The position numbers and the translations under genes were made by a program. Below the pieces are notes generated by a model. That model was not told the DNA's origin. It made no database searches and worked only from the letters and a program-made list of their open reading frames with translations. Positions 34,230 through 47,000 of a stretch of DNA of 64,000 bases are shown here, in pieces. Position 1 is the stretch's first letter. The number at the start of each line of letters is the position of its first letter. This DNA is from Centropus unirufus (taxonomy: Eukaryota; Chordata; Aves; Cuculiformes; Centropidae): assembly GCA_013397695.1 (NCBI GenBank), contig VYZI01000420.1, forward strand, positions 476,959 through 540,958, written 5' to 3'.

Positions 34230-34815
34230 CAGGGTTTTACCAGCATCCAGCACAGCACCACCAGCTGCTCAAGGGAGAGGATTGTCCTGCTCTGCTCCAC
34301 AATGGTGAGGAACCACCTTGAGCTCTGGGTGCGGTTTTGGGTGGCAGAGGATAAAAAGGAGCTAAAGCTGCTGGAGAACATCCACAGGAGGACATGGAGC
34401 TGGTGAAGGGTATAGAGGAGAAAGCATGTGAGGAGTGGCTGAGGTCACTTGGTCTGTTCTGCCTGGAGGAGACTGAGGGAAGATCTCATTGAGCTTTGCA
34501 GCTTCCTCACAAGGGGAGGAGGAGGAGCAGGCACTGAGCTCTCCTCCCTGGTGCCCAATGACAGGACCCAAAGGAATGGCAGGAAGATGCACCAGATGAG
34601 GGTTAGGTTGGACATCAGGAGAAGGTTCTTCCCCCAGAGGGTGGTGGAGCACTGGAACAGCTCCCAGGGAAGCAGTCACAGCCCCAGCCTGACAATATTC
34701 CAGAAACATTTGGACACACAATGTGAATGTTGGGGTTGTCCTCTGCAGGGCCAGGAGCTCAACTTGATGATCCTTATGAATCCCTTCCGACTCATGACTT
34801 TCTAGGATTCTATAA
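34230..34815 (+). mobile_element. CR1 LINE 3' part, type C, with ORF2 C-terminal remnant
   Basis: Plus strand. The 5' portion (aaaactgctcagggttttac, gagaggattgtcctgctctg) corresponds to the ORF2 C terminus. Then come gaggagactgagggaagatc, the type C core aggaagatgcaccagatg, gttcttcccccagagggtgg, and a decayed tail (aggattctataaaa). The frame is interrupted. It shares an 80-bp block nearly identical with 54139 onward. Confidence 0.95.
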
Positions 34816-36382
34816 AAATGTAGTCATTTTGCCTAACATTTCAAATGGGTTTTCTCTTGGAAGGTGGGATCCCGTTTATTTTGTAAGGTTGCTAATTACA
34901 GAGAGAAATTATGAACAAGATGGTGAGGGTGCAAAAGTGAGGAGCGAACAGCAAATGCTGCATCTAATGATGCTTCTGCATAAAGGTTGATCTGGGGAAA
35001 GGTGCATTTAGTGAAGTCTTTATTTCATTGGGAAAACAGCCTTGTCTGGAGAGCAAAGTTGTGAATCTTTGACTTTTTTTAACCCTGACTCAACACCACT
35101 AAAATAACTGTGATAAAGGAGTGAGTGCCGAGTGGCTTATTTGGTTAGGAGACCGTCGCAAATATTATCCTTGCCTTCAGCAGCAAAGCTTTCACAAATT
35201 TCTCTATTTGGAAATGTTTCTCTTTTGCTTTCCTGGCCAGTCTTTCCACAGCAGCTCTTGGTTGGAGTTCCTATTTGTCAATTGTCCCATTTTTGGCTAC
35301 AAGAGCTCTGAGGTTTCAAGCTGGAGATGGGAAACTTGCACTTTTGTGGTTTGGGGTGTATGAATGTGAAAACCAGGGGATTTTCACTCCAACCTTGAGT
35401 CCCACAATGTTCCATCACGTCTGCCTGATCCGGGCAGTGTTTATGTCAGAATCGAGTCACTGAATACCAGGATACCTCCTCTTTCTTGCTTTTATTTGTA
35501 TTTTTCTGGCTGATCCTGCAGCCTGCGAAATCTTGCAGAATAACAGTTGAAGACAGTAATGCCTGAGAGCAAAAACAAGGTAATTATACACTAAGTTGGC
35601 CCTCGCATAACTTGTAAACTTTATGATCTGGCACTTTTATGATGTATTTATAACCCAGGGAAAATGCCTAACTAGAAAGAAAAACCCCAGTGATCCTACA
35701 ACGGGCAATTATGGGTATCATTTAAATAAGAGACTTCCAAGAAACAACTTTTGTTTTCCTTCTTCTCATTACCCAGTGCAGGGGATTACATTGCTGGAGT
35801 CGTATTTCTTACTCTCCCTTTGCCTGCTCTATTGAAGGAAAAGGTCATTTCTTGACAACAGGCAGGAAAATGAAAGTTGACGAAACCTTGTCCCAACAAC
35901 TCACTTGCCATTGCCCGCCTTGCTCTGGCTCATTGTCTTATGGAGGTGTTCGTGGCTGAGTTCCTCCTTGCCCAGGAACCCAGGGAATAATTACCCTGGT
36001 TCTTTGATGCCAATAACCTGACATTTGAAATGTGTGAAAATTAATCAGGCAGAAAATGGGTGAAGTTATTTTCTAGAAGCTGCTCAGGCTGTATTTCTGT
36101 CCAAAATAAGTGCTAATGATGGTCTTGGTGACCACAACTTTGTCTCGCACTGATTACTCCTAATTGCTCCCACTTCAGGTATGGGATCTTCAAAGGGAGT
36201 GAAGAAAGAAAGGCCAGATCTGATGGGGCAGAGCTTGAGCCGCTTTTCTCAGAGAGGAAAATTTGGTCTGTTGAACTCCCTGCATAGTTGAAGGTGTCTT
36301 GTTCTGAAAATGCACATCCATGTCCTGAGCCTCTGTGGGATTTTTCTGTAATCCAAGAAGTTGGGACCTAGATTCGTCACCT
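34816..36382. other. Unique sequence
   Basis: CR1-free. Around 35580-35660 is an AT-rich stretch with ttttatg and ttataac motifs. No gene recognised. Confidence 0.45.
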
Positions 36383-36860
36383 CAAGCACTACATCCAGTT
36401 CTGGAATCCTCTGAAAAGGAAGGACATGGAGCTGTTGGAGTGAGTCCAGAGGAGGCCATAGAGATGATGTGAGTGCTGAAGCACCTCTATACAAGGCCAG
36501 GCTGAGAAGGTTGAGACCTCAGAGCAACTTCAGTACTGAAAGGGGCTCCAGCAACACTGGTGGAGGGGCTCTTGATCAGGGAGGGCAGGGACAGGACAAG
36601 GGGGAATGATTTTCAGCTGAAACAGGGAAGAGCAAGGTGAATTCTTAGGAAGAAATTTCTTCCTGCAAGGGTGGGGAGGCCCTGGCCCCGGTTGCCCAGA
36701 GCAGTGGTGGCTGCCCCATCCCTGGAGGTGTTCGAGGCCAGGTTGGATGGGGCTTGGAGCCCCTGATGCAGTGGGAGGTGTCCCTGCCCATGGCAGGGGG
36801 TGGAACTGAGTGGGCTTTGAGGTCCCTTCCATCCCAAACCATTCTAAGATTCTATGATTT
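36383..36860 (+). mobile_element. CR1 LINE 3' half, type A (young)
   Basis: Plus strand: actacatccagttctggaat, gaggaggccatagagatgat, tgaaaggggctccagcaac, gacaagggggaatgattttc, the type A core, and attctaagattctatga. It carries ggaagaaatttcttcctgca in place of the usual aaatgttttgctg block. Confidence 0.96.
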
Positions 36861-38676
36861 TTGGCAGTGAAAAAGTTCTGGTTTGAATACCCTCCACTGG
36901 GGTGTTTGCGGGGTGTGCATACATGGCAATATCCACTGAGGAAAAAGGATTCTTTTGTGCTTGTTTATGGTGCTGGGATTAATTGCACTAACGCGTATGG
37001 GCTTCAGTCATGTCTGGAAAGAGCTTGCACGCCCCGTGTTGGTGCACCAACTGTCACACTGAAGGCTGGGTCACAATTGGCACACGTAAAAACCACACTC
37101 TTGAGTTTTTTTCAGGGTCAGACCTGGTGCTGCCTGGTGCCAAATGTCATCTTCTCTGTTGAATGCAGCGGGGAGCCAGGATGTTCTGCATCTCTCAAGA
37201 AGCTTTTGGCATCTCACAGGGCTTATTCTGGAGGCCAAGGCTCTCTGGCTGCAGCCCACAGAGCTGCTGCTGTCAGGACGATGGATCATCTGCCCCTTCC
37301 CATCTGGTGACCTTTCCTGCTGCAGTAACCGTAGCTCACGCTGTACTTGTTTCAAGGTTTCCAGATGCTTTTTTGCATTACCAAGGTAATAAAGTCCTTC
37401 TCTTTGCTTCACCTCTGTGCTCCTGACCTGTGTAAGGTGTTGGTTCAGCTTCGATCCAATGTGCAGATGGCACCAGGAGCCTTGATGGAATAAGCCTCCA
37501 AGATGAGAACCCTGGAGTGGTTAATGGAAAAAGGGCTGCCCTCAAAGAGTGGGGAGCGTCACTGAGCGATGAAGAGCCTGGATAGAAAATGGGAAAGAGG
37601 TTACCTGGCAACATTCTTGTCCAATTAAAGCAAATTTATTGTCAAGTAGTTTCCTTACCGCTGCCTTGTTATTAATTGTTAATGTAGCGGTGCACTCTGC
37701 TGTGCAAGGAAAGGGTGCTGGAAACAGCTGAGATGCTGAGACTGGCTCTGGAAAGGCATTTTGTGTGCAAAACCTCCGAAGTGCTCATTGCTGGCTCGGC
37801 AGGCACTGGCAGGAAATTCCTGCGCTTGGAACAAGGGGGCAAAGTGGTGGCAAAGCAAAATAAAATGTGTAGGGTCAGTGGGTTCCTAAATTATAGTGGT
37901 GGATCCATGTGAGAGGAAAGGAGACACCATGGGAATGTTAATTTGCAAACACTGTTTAGGAATCTTGCACTGTTTTCTCTATAAATAGAAGCAATTCTCT
38001 GCTTCAAACTGAAACATGAAAATGCTATGGATAATCACTGGATGCTTTTCTATCCACAACCTGATAATATCAATCTCTGGGATGTATTTAAGGAAACTCA
38101 CCACTGAATATATGGCATTTGTGAGCCTGAACCAACAGGAGAAGGACAGAACTGAGCTAAGAAAGCCAAAGAAATAAAAATAGGGTAAACATTTGAATTG
38201 GAGCACGGAAAGGCTTCTTGCACATTGTTTGCCCATGATATGATGCTTCTCCTGTGGATCAGCCTGAATTCCAGAGGAATAACCTGTCTGGGAAAAGCAA
38301 AAGTAGCCTCTTTGCAGAGCCACACTGACCGCAGCTCAGCGCTGCCTGCGTGCTTGCACTCATGAGAGGGCTCCCGGCTGGGATTTCAAGGGAAGTGAGG
38401 GGAGCTGGAGTATCCAACTCCTACGGAGCTGAGCATTCCCACAGCGCCCAAAAATCTCCCAGGCCACAGAGTTCAGACCTTTGCAGGCTCAAGCTTGACT
38501 GTGAAGGAAATGCCAATGGCAAGAGCTGAAGCCTGATGTGCCATTCCATGGTTGCATAACTTGGGCTCCGCTTACAAAGCTGTTGCAGCTCTCTCATACT
38601 TTTGGGAATCACCTTTGAGCTAAATCCTGCAGCCCCAGCTCAGAGCTCCCACTCCAGCTTTGTGAAGAGTTTGTGG
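36861..38676. other. Unique sequence
   Basis: A 149-codon plus-strand frame (36861-37310) lacks any recognisable domain. Near 37660-37695 an accgct...agcggt pair flanks an AT-rich loop. Nothing firm. Confidence 0.45.
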
Positions 38677-39145
38677 AGTCACAGAACCAAACAATGCTTT
38701 GGGACCATGAAGGTCATCTCAGTCCAACCCTTGGCAGTGAGCCAGGACACCTTTAACCAGATCAGGTTGCTCCGAGCCCCATCCAAGCTGATCTTGAACA
38801 CCCCCAGGGATGGGGCAGCCACCACTGCTCTGGGCAACCCCACACTCAGTGTAAAAATTTCTTCCCATTTTCTAATTGAAACCATTTCTCTTTTAGTTTA
38901 AAACCCGCACCCCTTGTCCTTTTGCTACAGGTCCTGCTAAAAAGTTTTTTCCGATCTTTCTTATCAGCCCCCTTTATGTATTGAAAAACCACTATGAGGT
39001 CTCCTCCAAGTCCTCTCTTCTCCAGGCCCAACAACCCCAACTGTCTCATCTTGTCCTCATACGGGAGGCGCTCCAGCCCTTGGATCATGTTTGTGGCCTC
39101 CTCTGCACCCACTCCAAGAGATCCATGTCTTTCCTGTGCCGTGGT
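38677..39145 (-). mobile_element. CR1 LINE 3' half, type A-related, older
   Basis: Minus strand: gagtcacagaaccaaacaat, atcaggttgctccgagcccc, antisense core gggatggggcagccaccact, then aacaaccccaactgtctcat, ttggatcatgtttgtggcct. More diverged than the other type A copies, with a deletion after the core. Confidence 0.93.
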
Positions 39146-39709
39146 AAAGCTCTGAGTTACGGAGCTGGAGACAGTGTGTGCATCCAAACCCAACATCAGT
39201 GACAGCATTGGGCAAAGACTTGCATTATTTTATCATACTCACCTTTCAGCGTGGAGGAAGAAAAACTGGGGTTCCAAACCCTCTCCTGCAAAACAAAACA
39301 ATATCAAATTTAGAAAGAAAGCAGCATTCATCGAGCCTTGTGCCGCGTATCGCAGAAAGCCCAGAGCTGCCCTCACAACATCTGGCCCCACGCCACGGCC
39401 TCGCAAGCATCACTGCCAACGTTTGCAAAAACAGCCGTCACTCTGAATGCCTTTTTATTTAGGTGGGTGCTCCAGGCCAAAGCATGTATTAAGGTTCCGT
39501 TTATAGATATTTTACAAAGTGCTAATAAATTTACAAAGTGTTAATAAACACGGATAATTATTTGTTAGTGTTTTTGATAGAATCCAACAAGGCAAAACTC
39601 CCTATAAATGATCTCTCATGCTGCTCCCAGATAAGCACATAAAACATGTCCATAATATGGTCAGAACATCTTTTAATCATTAACTCTTCTAATCCATTTC
39701 AAACCAGCG
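39146..39709. other. Unique sequence
   Basis: Includes a short tandem-like acaaagtg(c/t)taataaa pair at about 39512-39548. No gene recognised. Confidence 0.4.
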
Positions 39710-40366
39710 ACCATGTGAGGAACATGAATGCATGTAAGTCTAAAGGACGCAATGGGATGCATCCCAGAGTCCTGAGGGAATTGGCTGATGTAGGCCCCAA
39801 GCTACTCTCCATGATATTTGAAAAGTTGTGGCTGCCCGCAGTGACTGGAAAAGGGGAATTATTTTACCAATTTTTAAAAAAGATGGAAAGAAGGAACCTG
39901 GGAACTACTGACCTGTCCCCCTCACTTCTGTGCCGGGACAGGTCATGGAACAGGTCCTCCAAGAAGCCATTCTGAGGCACACGGAGGACAGGGAGGTGTC
40001 TCAAGACAGCCAGCACGGCTTCACCAAGGGCAAGTCCTGCCTGACCAACCTCGTGGCCTTCTGTGATGGAGCAAATACATCAGTGGACACCGGGAGAGCC
40101 ACAAATGTCCTCTTAGGATGAGAGAAAATGGCCTCAGGTTGCAAGAGGGAAGGTTAGGGTGTGTATAAGGAAGAATTTCTTTAATCAGAGAGTGGTGAGG
40201 CACCCAGAAGAGGCTGCCCACCTCAGTGGTGGAGTCTCCATCTCTGGAGGGGTTCAAAAACACGTAGCCATGGCACATGGGGACATGGTTTAGTAGGCAC
40301 AGTGGTGCTGGGCTGACAGTTGGACTGGATGAGTTTGGAGGTCTTTTCTAACCTTAATGATTGGGT
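39710..40366 (+). mobile_element. CR1 LINE with internal deletion joining RT to 3' UTR
   Basis: The left part (to about 40120) encodes the N-terminal side of the CR1 reverse transcriptase. The right part from agagaaaatggcctcagg is the type D 3' UTR with ctgggctgacagttggac. The rest of the RT and the ORF2 C terminus are missing between them. The octamer tail is nearly lost. This is the only copy here reaching into the RT region. Confidence 0.9.
39740..40121 (+). pseudogene. CR1 ORF2 reverse transcriptase fragment, frameshifted
   Basis: First frame: KSKGRNGMHPRVLRELADV, then LLSMIFEKLW. Second frame, after a shift at about 39895-39930: VMEQVLQEAI followed by SQHGFTKGKSCLTNLVAF. These are the RT blocks before the catalytic palm in CR1-clade LINEs (the QHGF.KG.SC block is diagnostic). 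The YADD-type box is absent through the internal deletion. Not functional. Confidence 0.88.
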
Positions 40367-42084
40367 TTCAATGGTCTATGTGTCCCATCCATGGCCCCAG
40401 CCCAGAAAATGTGGCTGTCACACCTCTGGGGTGGCTCAAGATTCTGTTCCAAAAATGTGAGAGAGCCTCTTTCCTGCCTGTCCTCCACTCCCTTCCCTTC
40501 AGGTGTCCCTTCAGAGGCAACAAGTTTGTCTCTGCTTCACACACCTCAGGCGTCTTGGATCCCAGAAGCCTCCTGTCCTTTGCAAGCACCAGTTACAGCC
40601 AGTAATATCTGCAGAGCAGCCACTGCTGGGAGAGAGGAGGTTGATGAAAGGCAGAAGAGAAGCCAAACAGCTTTTCCAAGTCATCCATAGCGGGGCTAGG
40701 GATGCATCCATCCTGCCATTCCTACATGCTTATTAACAAACCACTTCTCTGAAGCTTGTTTTCCTATCAGATAACTCCATTTCCTTCTGATTTCACTCAC
40801 ACATAACAGGCTCCTTCCCTAGGGAAGGCTGACCTTCCTTTCAGCTTTCCAAGGAGCATGCTTTTCTAATTTTGTGCTCCATGCATATGGGAAGAATTGG
40901 GTTTTAAGGAACCTTGTTGGGTTTTTTAACTGTTGATGATGAATGGTCTTCAGTGTCCAACGGAGACTCATTCGTGCCAGAGCCATTGAATGAATTCCCA
41001 TAAATAAAAGTGACATCTTGGATCCCCCTTTGTGATGGGATCAATTTGGGGCTTAATGCATCCTCCATTTCTACATTTGCTGGGCAGGGGTCAGTGCCTC
41101 CACATTCACAGACAACAGAGGTAATTCTACTGCCCCAAATCCACACGGATTTGCGAAAGGGGACGGTGCAAAGTGTCTCCGTGATGAAAGGGATCTTGAA
41201 ATTCTTCAGCAGCAGCAGACATTTCGCAGCCAGGAGCCCTCAGCGTCGGAAGGGCTGGATGTTGGATTGCTCTGCCCTGCTTGTGGCATCTCCCATGTGT
41301 CACACAATCCCGCAGCTCCGCTTGCCCAGCAAGAGCTACACACAGCAAACTCCGCCGGTGGGAGAGGGTGAAAAGCATTTAGCATCTATCCCCTACTCCT
41401 TTTGCTTGAGAGCAGTGAAAACCCAATCTAAGTCTTTTCTGCTGGTTTCTCCTCTCTCATCTCAAAATTGACACTGAGATCCCTGCACAGCATTCCTGAG
41501 CCTCCTCTCTGGCAACTGAGAATGTAATGAATTACTTGAGCAAGATACCATGGTTGACTAGATTTAGGATCAAGAGTTGGCAGGCTCAGATCTCCAGTCT
41601 GGCATTGAATGTGCCAGTTTTGCACATGCCAGGAGAGGCTCTAGGAGACCGGCTATTCTCTCTCAGCAAGAAACGTGCCTTACTTCTGCCTCTGGGAGCA
41701 CAAGGACCAAGAGGTCCCACCGCCCTGAACCCAGAGCTGGGCTGGCCCAGGTGTGGGCACAACCTGTTTTCAGCCTGGGGGCGAAGTTACAGATCTCCCA
41801 TGAGACTGAAGAAACAGCGTCAGGACGCTGAACCTTTGCACCCACGAGCAACTGCAACATTTCTTGGGGTGAAATCTTGGCCTTTGTGGAAACAAGAGGA
41901 AACTCCCTTTGATTTACATGACTCTTGGCTGGCTGCCCTCAACCCCGAGCTTTGCTGGATTGCAAATCTTCTATCAGCTTTCCATGGTGGGGAAGCAAAT
42001 TTTCCCAGCTGTTAGGATAATCTCCTGCCTTTATGCCTTTTTCCCAGAGGTGGAGCTGCTCAGGAGGGGCTTCCACTTCACTTG
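40367..42084. other. Unique sequence
   Basis: Open frames up to 162 codons (41527-42015) with no recognisable domain. No repeat family seen. Confidence 0.45.
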
Positions 42085-42231
42085 AGAAAGGGAGAATGAA
42101 GAGAAGGGGAAAAGGGCGTAAGGGAGAAGGGAGGGAGAGAGGAAGGGAGGAAGGAAGGGAGGGAGGGAGGGAGAGAGGAAGAAAGGAAGAAAGAGAGGGA
42201 TGGAGGGAGGGAGGGACGGAGGGAGGAAAAG
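42085..42231 (+). repeat. Purine-rich microsatellite, (GGGA/GGAA)n
   Basis: About 147 bp almost entirely of A and G, with tandem ggga and ggaa units (ggaaggaagggagggaggga) and imperfect aga interruptions. Several closely spaced G3 runs give quadruplex or triplex potential. Translated frames here are low-complexity RE/GR repeats and not proteins. Confidence 0.93.
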
Positions 42232-43460
42232 ACTTCACAGTTACGAAATACAAGTTGAAAGTATGAAGTGCAGCCTGAGTGACCCAAGTGACCCAAGAAA
42301 GCAGCCCCTCAGTGCAAACAAACTGAAGAAATCAGCGTGTGTCCATGAAAAACAGCAGTCCAACCCTATCCCCTGCTGGCATGGCTTTTTAAGGCAATTC
42401 CCAGCTTCCATAATGGAGATGTGTGTGTGTCTGCTACACTTGGGAAGGCTCTGGCCGTGCTCTGAGATGCCAGCCCTGCCACGCGCCTGCGGGCACACAC
42501 AGCGAGGGCAGCACGGAGCACATTTCAGCCCCATCCCAAGCTGCTGCTTAGAAATCCCAGCATCTCCAAAACTGCGCGCAGCTCATGGATGGAGCACGGC
42601 AACACAAACACCATCGCCCTAGCAGTGTCTCCCCCTCTGCCCTGGAGAAACATGACCCCAAGGAAGAAAAGAAAAAAAAATCCCTCTTTTGAAGAGGAAT
42701 GGGGGAGGACAGCCAAAGTTCAGGCAGTCCCTGCGGGTCTGAGTCGGGGCACGCAGCGGCCGTGGCAGCCGCGGTGCCAGCAGCGAGGCTGGTGCTGACA
42801 TGGAGCAGCTGGGTGCCTCCTCCTGCCAGCTCCCTGTGCCTGCCCGGGGAAGGAAAACCGGCAGGCTTGGTCTTGCCCCGTTGAGGGAGACACGTTGTCT
42901 TGCTCTGCCTCCTGCAATCCAGTTCTGGGGTGAACATTTTGCAGCATGGACCCAAGGCATCACAGCCTCTCGGAGCCATCAGGATTGCTGAATCCAAGCA
43001 CGTCTCCAGTGCATGGGAGAAGGGAGGAGTTTTGGTTTGGAATTGGGCTGTCACAAACCTCCCTGGACAAAAAGAAATCACCTCCCAGGGCCTGGCCTTT
43101 CCCTGGGCATCGTTGCAGACTTTGTGGCTGTCCTGCCCCCTTCCTGCACAGCACAGAGGCTCCTCCAAGCTGGTGATGTCATGGTAGCTAATGGGCTTTA
43201 ATTGTGCCTTTCCATTTAGTAACAATAAGCTGAAACTCATTATGCACTGGCCTTGCGGCTATTGAGAACAGCTCTGGCTCCTTTAGAACTCTCTGATTGG
43301 TCTAATTCTTCTTAAGAGGGCAAGAAAAGCATGGCAGGATCACCTCAAGGCTAGAGGAGGTGGGTGTGGGTGCTTGGAGGGTGAGGAGGGTGAAGAGAAG
43401 GGGAGTTCCTTGGAATTATTTTCCTGCTGGTTTGTGCCTCTGGGATTTGCTGAGTTGGAA
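42232..43460. other. Unique sequence
   Basis: A 230-codon minus-strand frame (42548-43240) overlaps several others and has no domain. 43180-43310 is a CR1-free stretch with a SOX-type aacaat, taattg and an inverted CCAAT (attgg) that could be regulatory. Unproven. Confidence 0.4.
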
Positions 43461-43510
43461 GGGGCTCTCAAGGGGTAATGTTTTCAGCTGAAAAAGGGGA
43501 GATTTAGATT
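43461..43510 (+). mobile_element. CR1 LINE internal fragment
   Basis: ggggtaatgttttcagctga then aaaaggggagatttagat is a 50-bp piece of the CR1 middle, directly followed by a separate CR1 that starts further 5' in the element. Confidence 0.75.
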
Positions 43511-44026
43511 TAAAGAGTCTTCTGTTCAGTTTTGGAGTTCCCAGCACAGGAAGGACACGGATCTGTTGGAGCAAGGCCAGTGGAGGCCACAGAGATGATC
43601 CAAGGGCTGGAGAACCTCCTGTATGATGACGGGCTGAGAGAGTTGGGGTTGTTCACAAGAGAAGGCTCCAGGGAGAATTTAGAGCAGCTTCCAGGACAGA
43701 AATGGGGCTTCAGGACAGCTGGGGAGAGGCTCTTGGTCATAGAGTGCAGGGATAGGACAAGGGGGAAAGGTTTTGAGCTGCAAGAGAGGAGATTGGGGTG
43801 ATATCTTGGGGAGGAATGTTTTGCTGTGAGGATGGGGAGGCCCTGGCCCAGGTTGCACAGAGTAGCGGTGGCTGCCCCATCCCTGGAGGTGTTCAAGGCC
43901 AGGTTGGATGGGGCTTGGAGCCCCCTGATCCAGTGGGAGGTGTCCCTGCCCATGGCAGGGGTTGGAACTGGATGGGCTTTGAGGTCCCCTCCATCCCAAA
44001 CCATTCCATGGTTCTATGATTCTTTG
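43511..44026 (+). mobile_element. CR1 LINE 3' half, type A, long (young)
   Basis: Plus strand, about 515 bp: ttcagttttggagttcccag, gaggccacagagatgatcca, gagagagttggggttgttca, the core (one change, agcggtggctgcc), cccatggcaggggttggaac, and accattccatggttctatga plus ttctttga. No coding capacity. Confidence 0.97.
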
Positions 44027-47000
44027 ACTACAAAATAACGAGTCTTTAAACCGTGCATGTTGTAGCTGACCCTACAACCATACCACGTCATCGACAACTT
44101 GTGTAGGTCCACATTCACCTACACAGCCGGCCCGCGTGCCGCTCCTCAGCCACTGGTTTGAACATCAGTACAGGATACAGAGCCACCTGCTTAAATATCC
44201 ATTAGGAGACAGCAGAACGGGCTGCTCTGTGCTCTGGTGACTCATTGGGTTAGAGAGAAATGATGTAATGGTTTGGAAGGAATGAGTTATTGGATGGCAG
44301 ATTCCAGCAGAAGGTCCCACGGTGGCATTGTGCCAACGAGAGCACGCACCACGAGCGAGACCTCGCTTGAAGCTTGATTGGGAGTCAGGGATAGGTCTTG
44401 GGTATGGGAGAAAGCTCCAGGGCACGTTCTGGTCTCATTTCATGCTTCATAGCTCCACAGCCCTGATTGCTGATATCACCGGCACTGATCAGGCCTGGGG
44501 AATCGTGTGTACAGCCTTCACTAAAGCTGTAGAGCACTTGTGCGGACCGTGCCTGTCCCACCAATGGAGACGGATGAGCTCTCCAGGCCTTGGTAACACC
44601 TTTGGGCTGTTTTGATGGCTTCGTTGGGTAAACTGTGTTCTGAGGTGTTTTTGAATCACGGATCCTGAGTCTGATGTGTTGTGCTGAGGTGTGGGGGCTT
44701 TGGCGGGGTAAGAAGAGATGTTTCATCCATGCTTCTGGAAGATGGGCTTGGATGCCTGACGTGGTTCTTCCCTACATTGCAGGTGCCTTCCTACTGCTCT
44801 GCATGAGGGTTTCTTGGCGTGCAGGGTTCTCCTTGCCTGCTTTGTATCTCTGCATCTGCTGCTCGAGGGTCTTGAGGAACTTTAAAAACACACATTATTA
44901 ATGTGACATCCGAGCTGGTGGATTTCCCTTTCTATGTACCCCTTCTCGCTGAAATGAAATGTCTGGCTGGGGTCACGCAGCAAAGAAACCCCGTGAAGGC
45001 CAAGAATGAGGGAATGACACTGCTGGCTTTAGCTGCGGCTCTCGTGTGGGAGGACATGGAGAACCAGAGAGGAAACCAGGATCCCCAGTCTGGACTCTTT
45101 CCTGAATCAGTGAATGCAGACACATCCTGTGACCCTTATGCTCCTGGACAAGGTTTCCTCCTTCTCATGAAGATCCATTGTTATCCACCATTATTCATCT
45201 GGCAGAGGAGGGTTTATCTGTAATTGCCTACATCTGGGAGATCCTTGTCTATGCTGTCCTCCAAAATCCTTGGTGGTGGCACCTCCATAGCCCCCCAGGA
45301 AATTCCCCATGCCCAGAAATTTTCAACATTTGTTACTCTTCCCAAACTTCCAGCCTCCTCTCTGCAATTCACACCTATTGCACCTTGCCCTACCTGTCCC
45401 GCACAGGGTGTCCTGTCCACCCTTTCTCTTGCTGGTGGTCGTCTCCTCTCCTCTCACTATAAAGGACAAACAGTGCCAAGCTGCTGCATGCACAGTGACA
45501 GTAAATTAGTCTGACAGTGAGCCCTGAACATCTCTCTCTAATATGATTTTCCAACTAATTTTCTGCTTTTCAGTATTTTTCCTTAGACTTTATTTTCAGA
45601 GCTGACTTAGGAAAATGCCACATGAGGCAACACAAAAGCCTTTCTAAGTTCAATATAAATCACTTTTTACTGTACCTCCTTATCTCTTTACTCTCTCTTG
45701 CTCTGCCAAAGAGGAAATTAGATCATTTTGGTATGATCTAAACAAACTTGTGCTAGTTGTGAGTCACAGTACATCTCAGGACTGTCCTTCCTTCTCAGAC
45801 GAGCAGCTAACAACCACAAGGTTAATATCTTCAAACTTAATTTCAACAATACTGCCCACTGTTCATTACCCAGAAAATGCGCAAATCTCACAGAAATCTG
45901 GAGATTCCTCCATGTCCCTTGCCAAAGCCCTTGGACCCCAGGCATCCTGAGCTGTGATCTTGGTCTCGGCAATCAAAACTGCCTTTCAAATGCCTTGTAG
46001 ACTGGAAGTTAGTAGTTGCTAATTTACCAGTCACACAATCAGTGCTAATTGCTACACTTCCCTTGTGGAACAAAGAACCTGAAAAAAAAAATGGGCAAAA
46101 AGACTCCTTTAGGAGAACAGCAGCTAATTCACAGATTTCTGTTATTAGCATTTTCCTTCTTTGGAAATGTAAATGTTCTGAAAATGCCTTCTTATCATCA
46201 GAGCATGAGCAAGAAATTGCAAAGTCCTCTCATTCCTCCTGTGTCTTTATCTGGGCTGTGTGCTAAACCTGATGTACACCATCCAAGAATCTTCCACAAA
46301 TTAACAAAATCCATCTGACTCCCTAGGATGGACTTGTTTTGCCTTCATTCATGGAGAAGCTGTACTATCTAGTGGTTTTATATCTCCTGGGATCTATTTA
46401 CACATGTGTTCAGGCGAGTAGAGCATTTCCCAGGCACTTTTGGTGACCATTTAAGACCAGTAAGATGATGTTCATTTGAGTCAGAAAACCTCATAAAGGA
46501 AACTGATGAATTTTTGAAATGCTGGCAAAGAAGTTCTGCAAAAAAAAAACGTTTAAATTAAATTAACATAGAACACCATGGAAGTCGGATGTTTCTTCAC
46601 CTTTTCCTTGACACTTTGAAGGGGTTGTAATGGCGGAAGGCTTGGCCAATGGAGGTGGCAATCCTTGGTTTCCATTTCCAGAGGTTCAATGACAAAATCC
46701 TGCCAAAAAACAATTGGGTTCTTTTTTTTTACCCCATCAAATGTGGAGGTTGTGGTTTAATGTAATGAAAAATGATGGTTTTGTTCTCTCATTTTGGGTG
46801 CTCATCCTACATGATGGAAGCTTCGCTGCAAGTATTGGTAAACCTAAATTATCTTCCACATCAAACCGACAGCATGGGTTCAGCTACTCCGGTTTCTTCT
46901 TGTGGGGTAGCCTCTTGCCCAGGGACATGTGGAAGTGTTGTTCAAAACTGACTTTGCACCCATTGCAGATTGTTTACAGACTCAGCAGCAGTGATGACAT

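Noticed and set aside
42033..42296. Arg/Gly/Glu-rich and Ser/Pro/Leu-rich frames
   Set aside because: Simple translations of the purine microsatellite.
42548..43240. 230-codon minus-strand frame
   Set aside because: Overlaps at least five other frames in a GC-rich stretch and shows no recognisable family.
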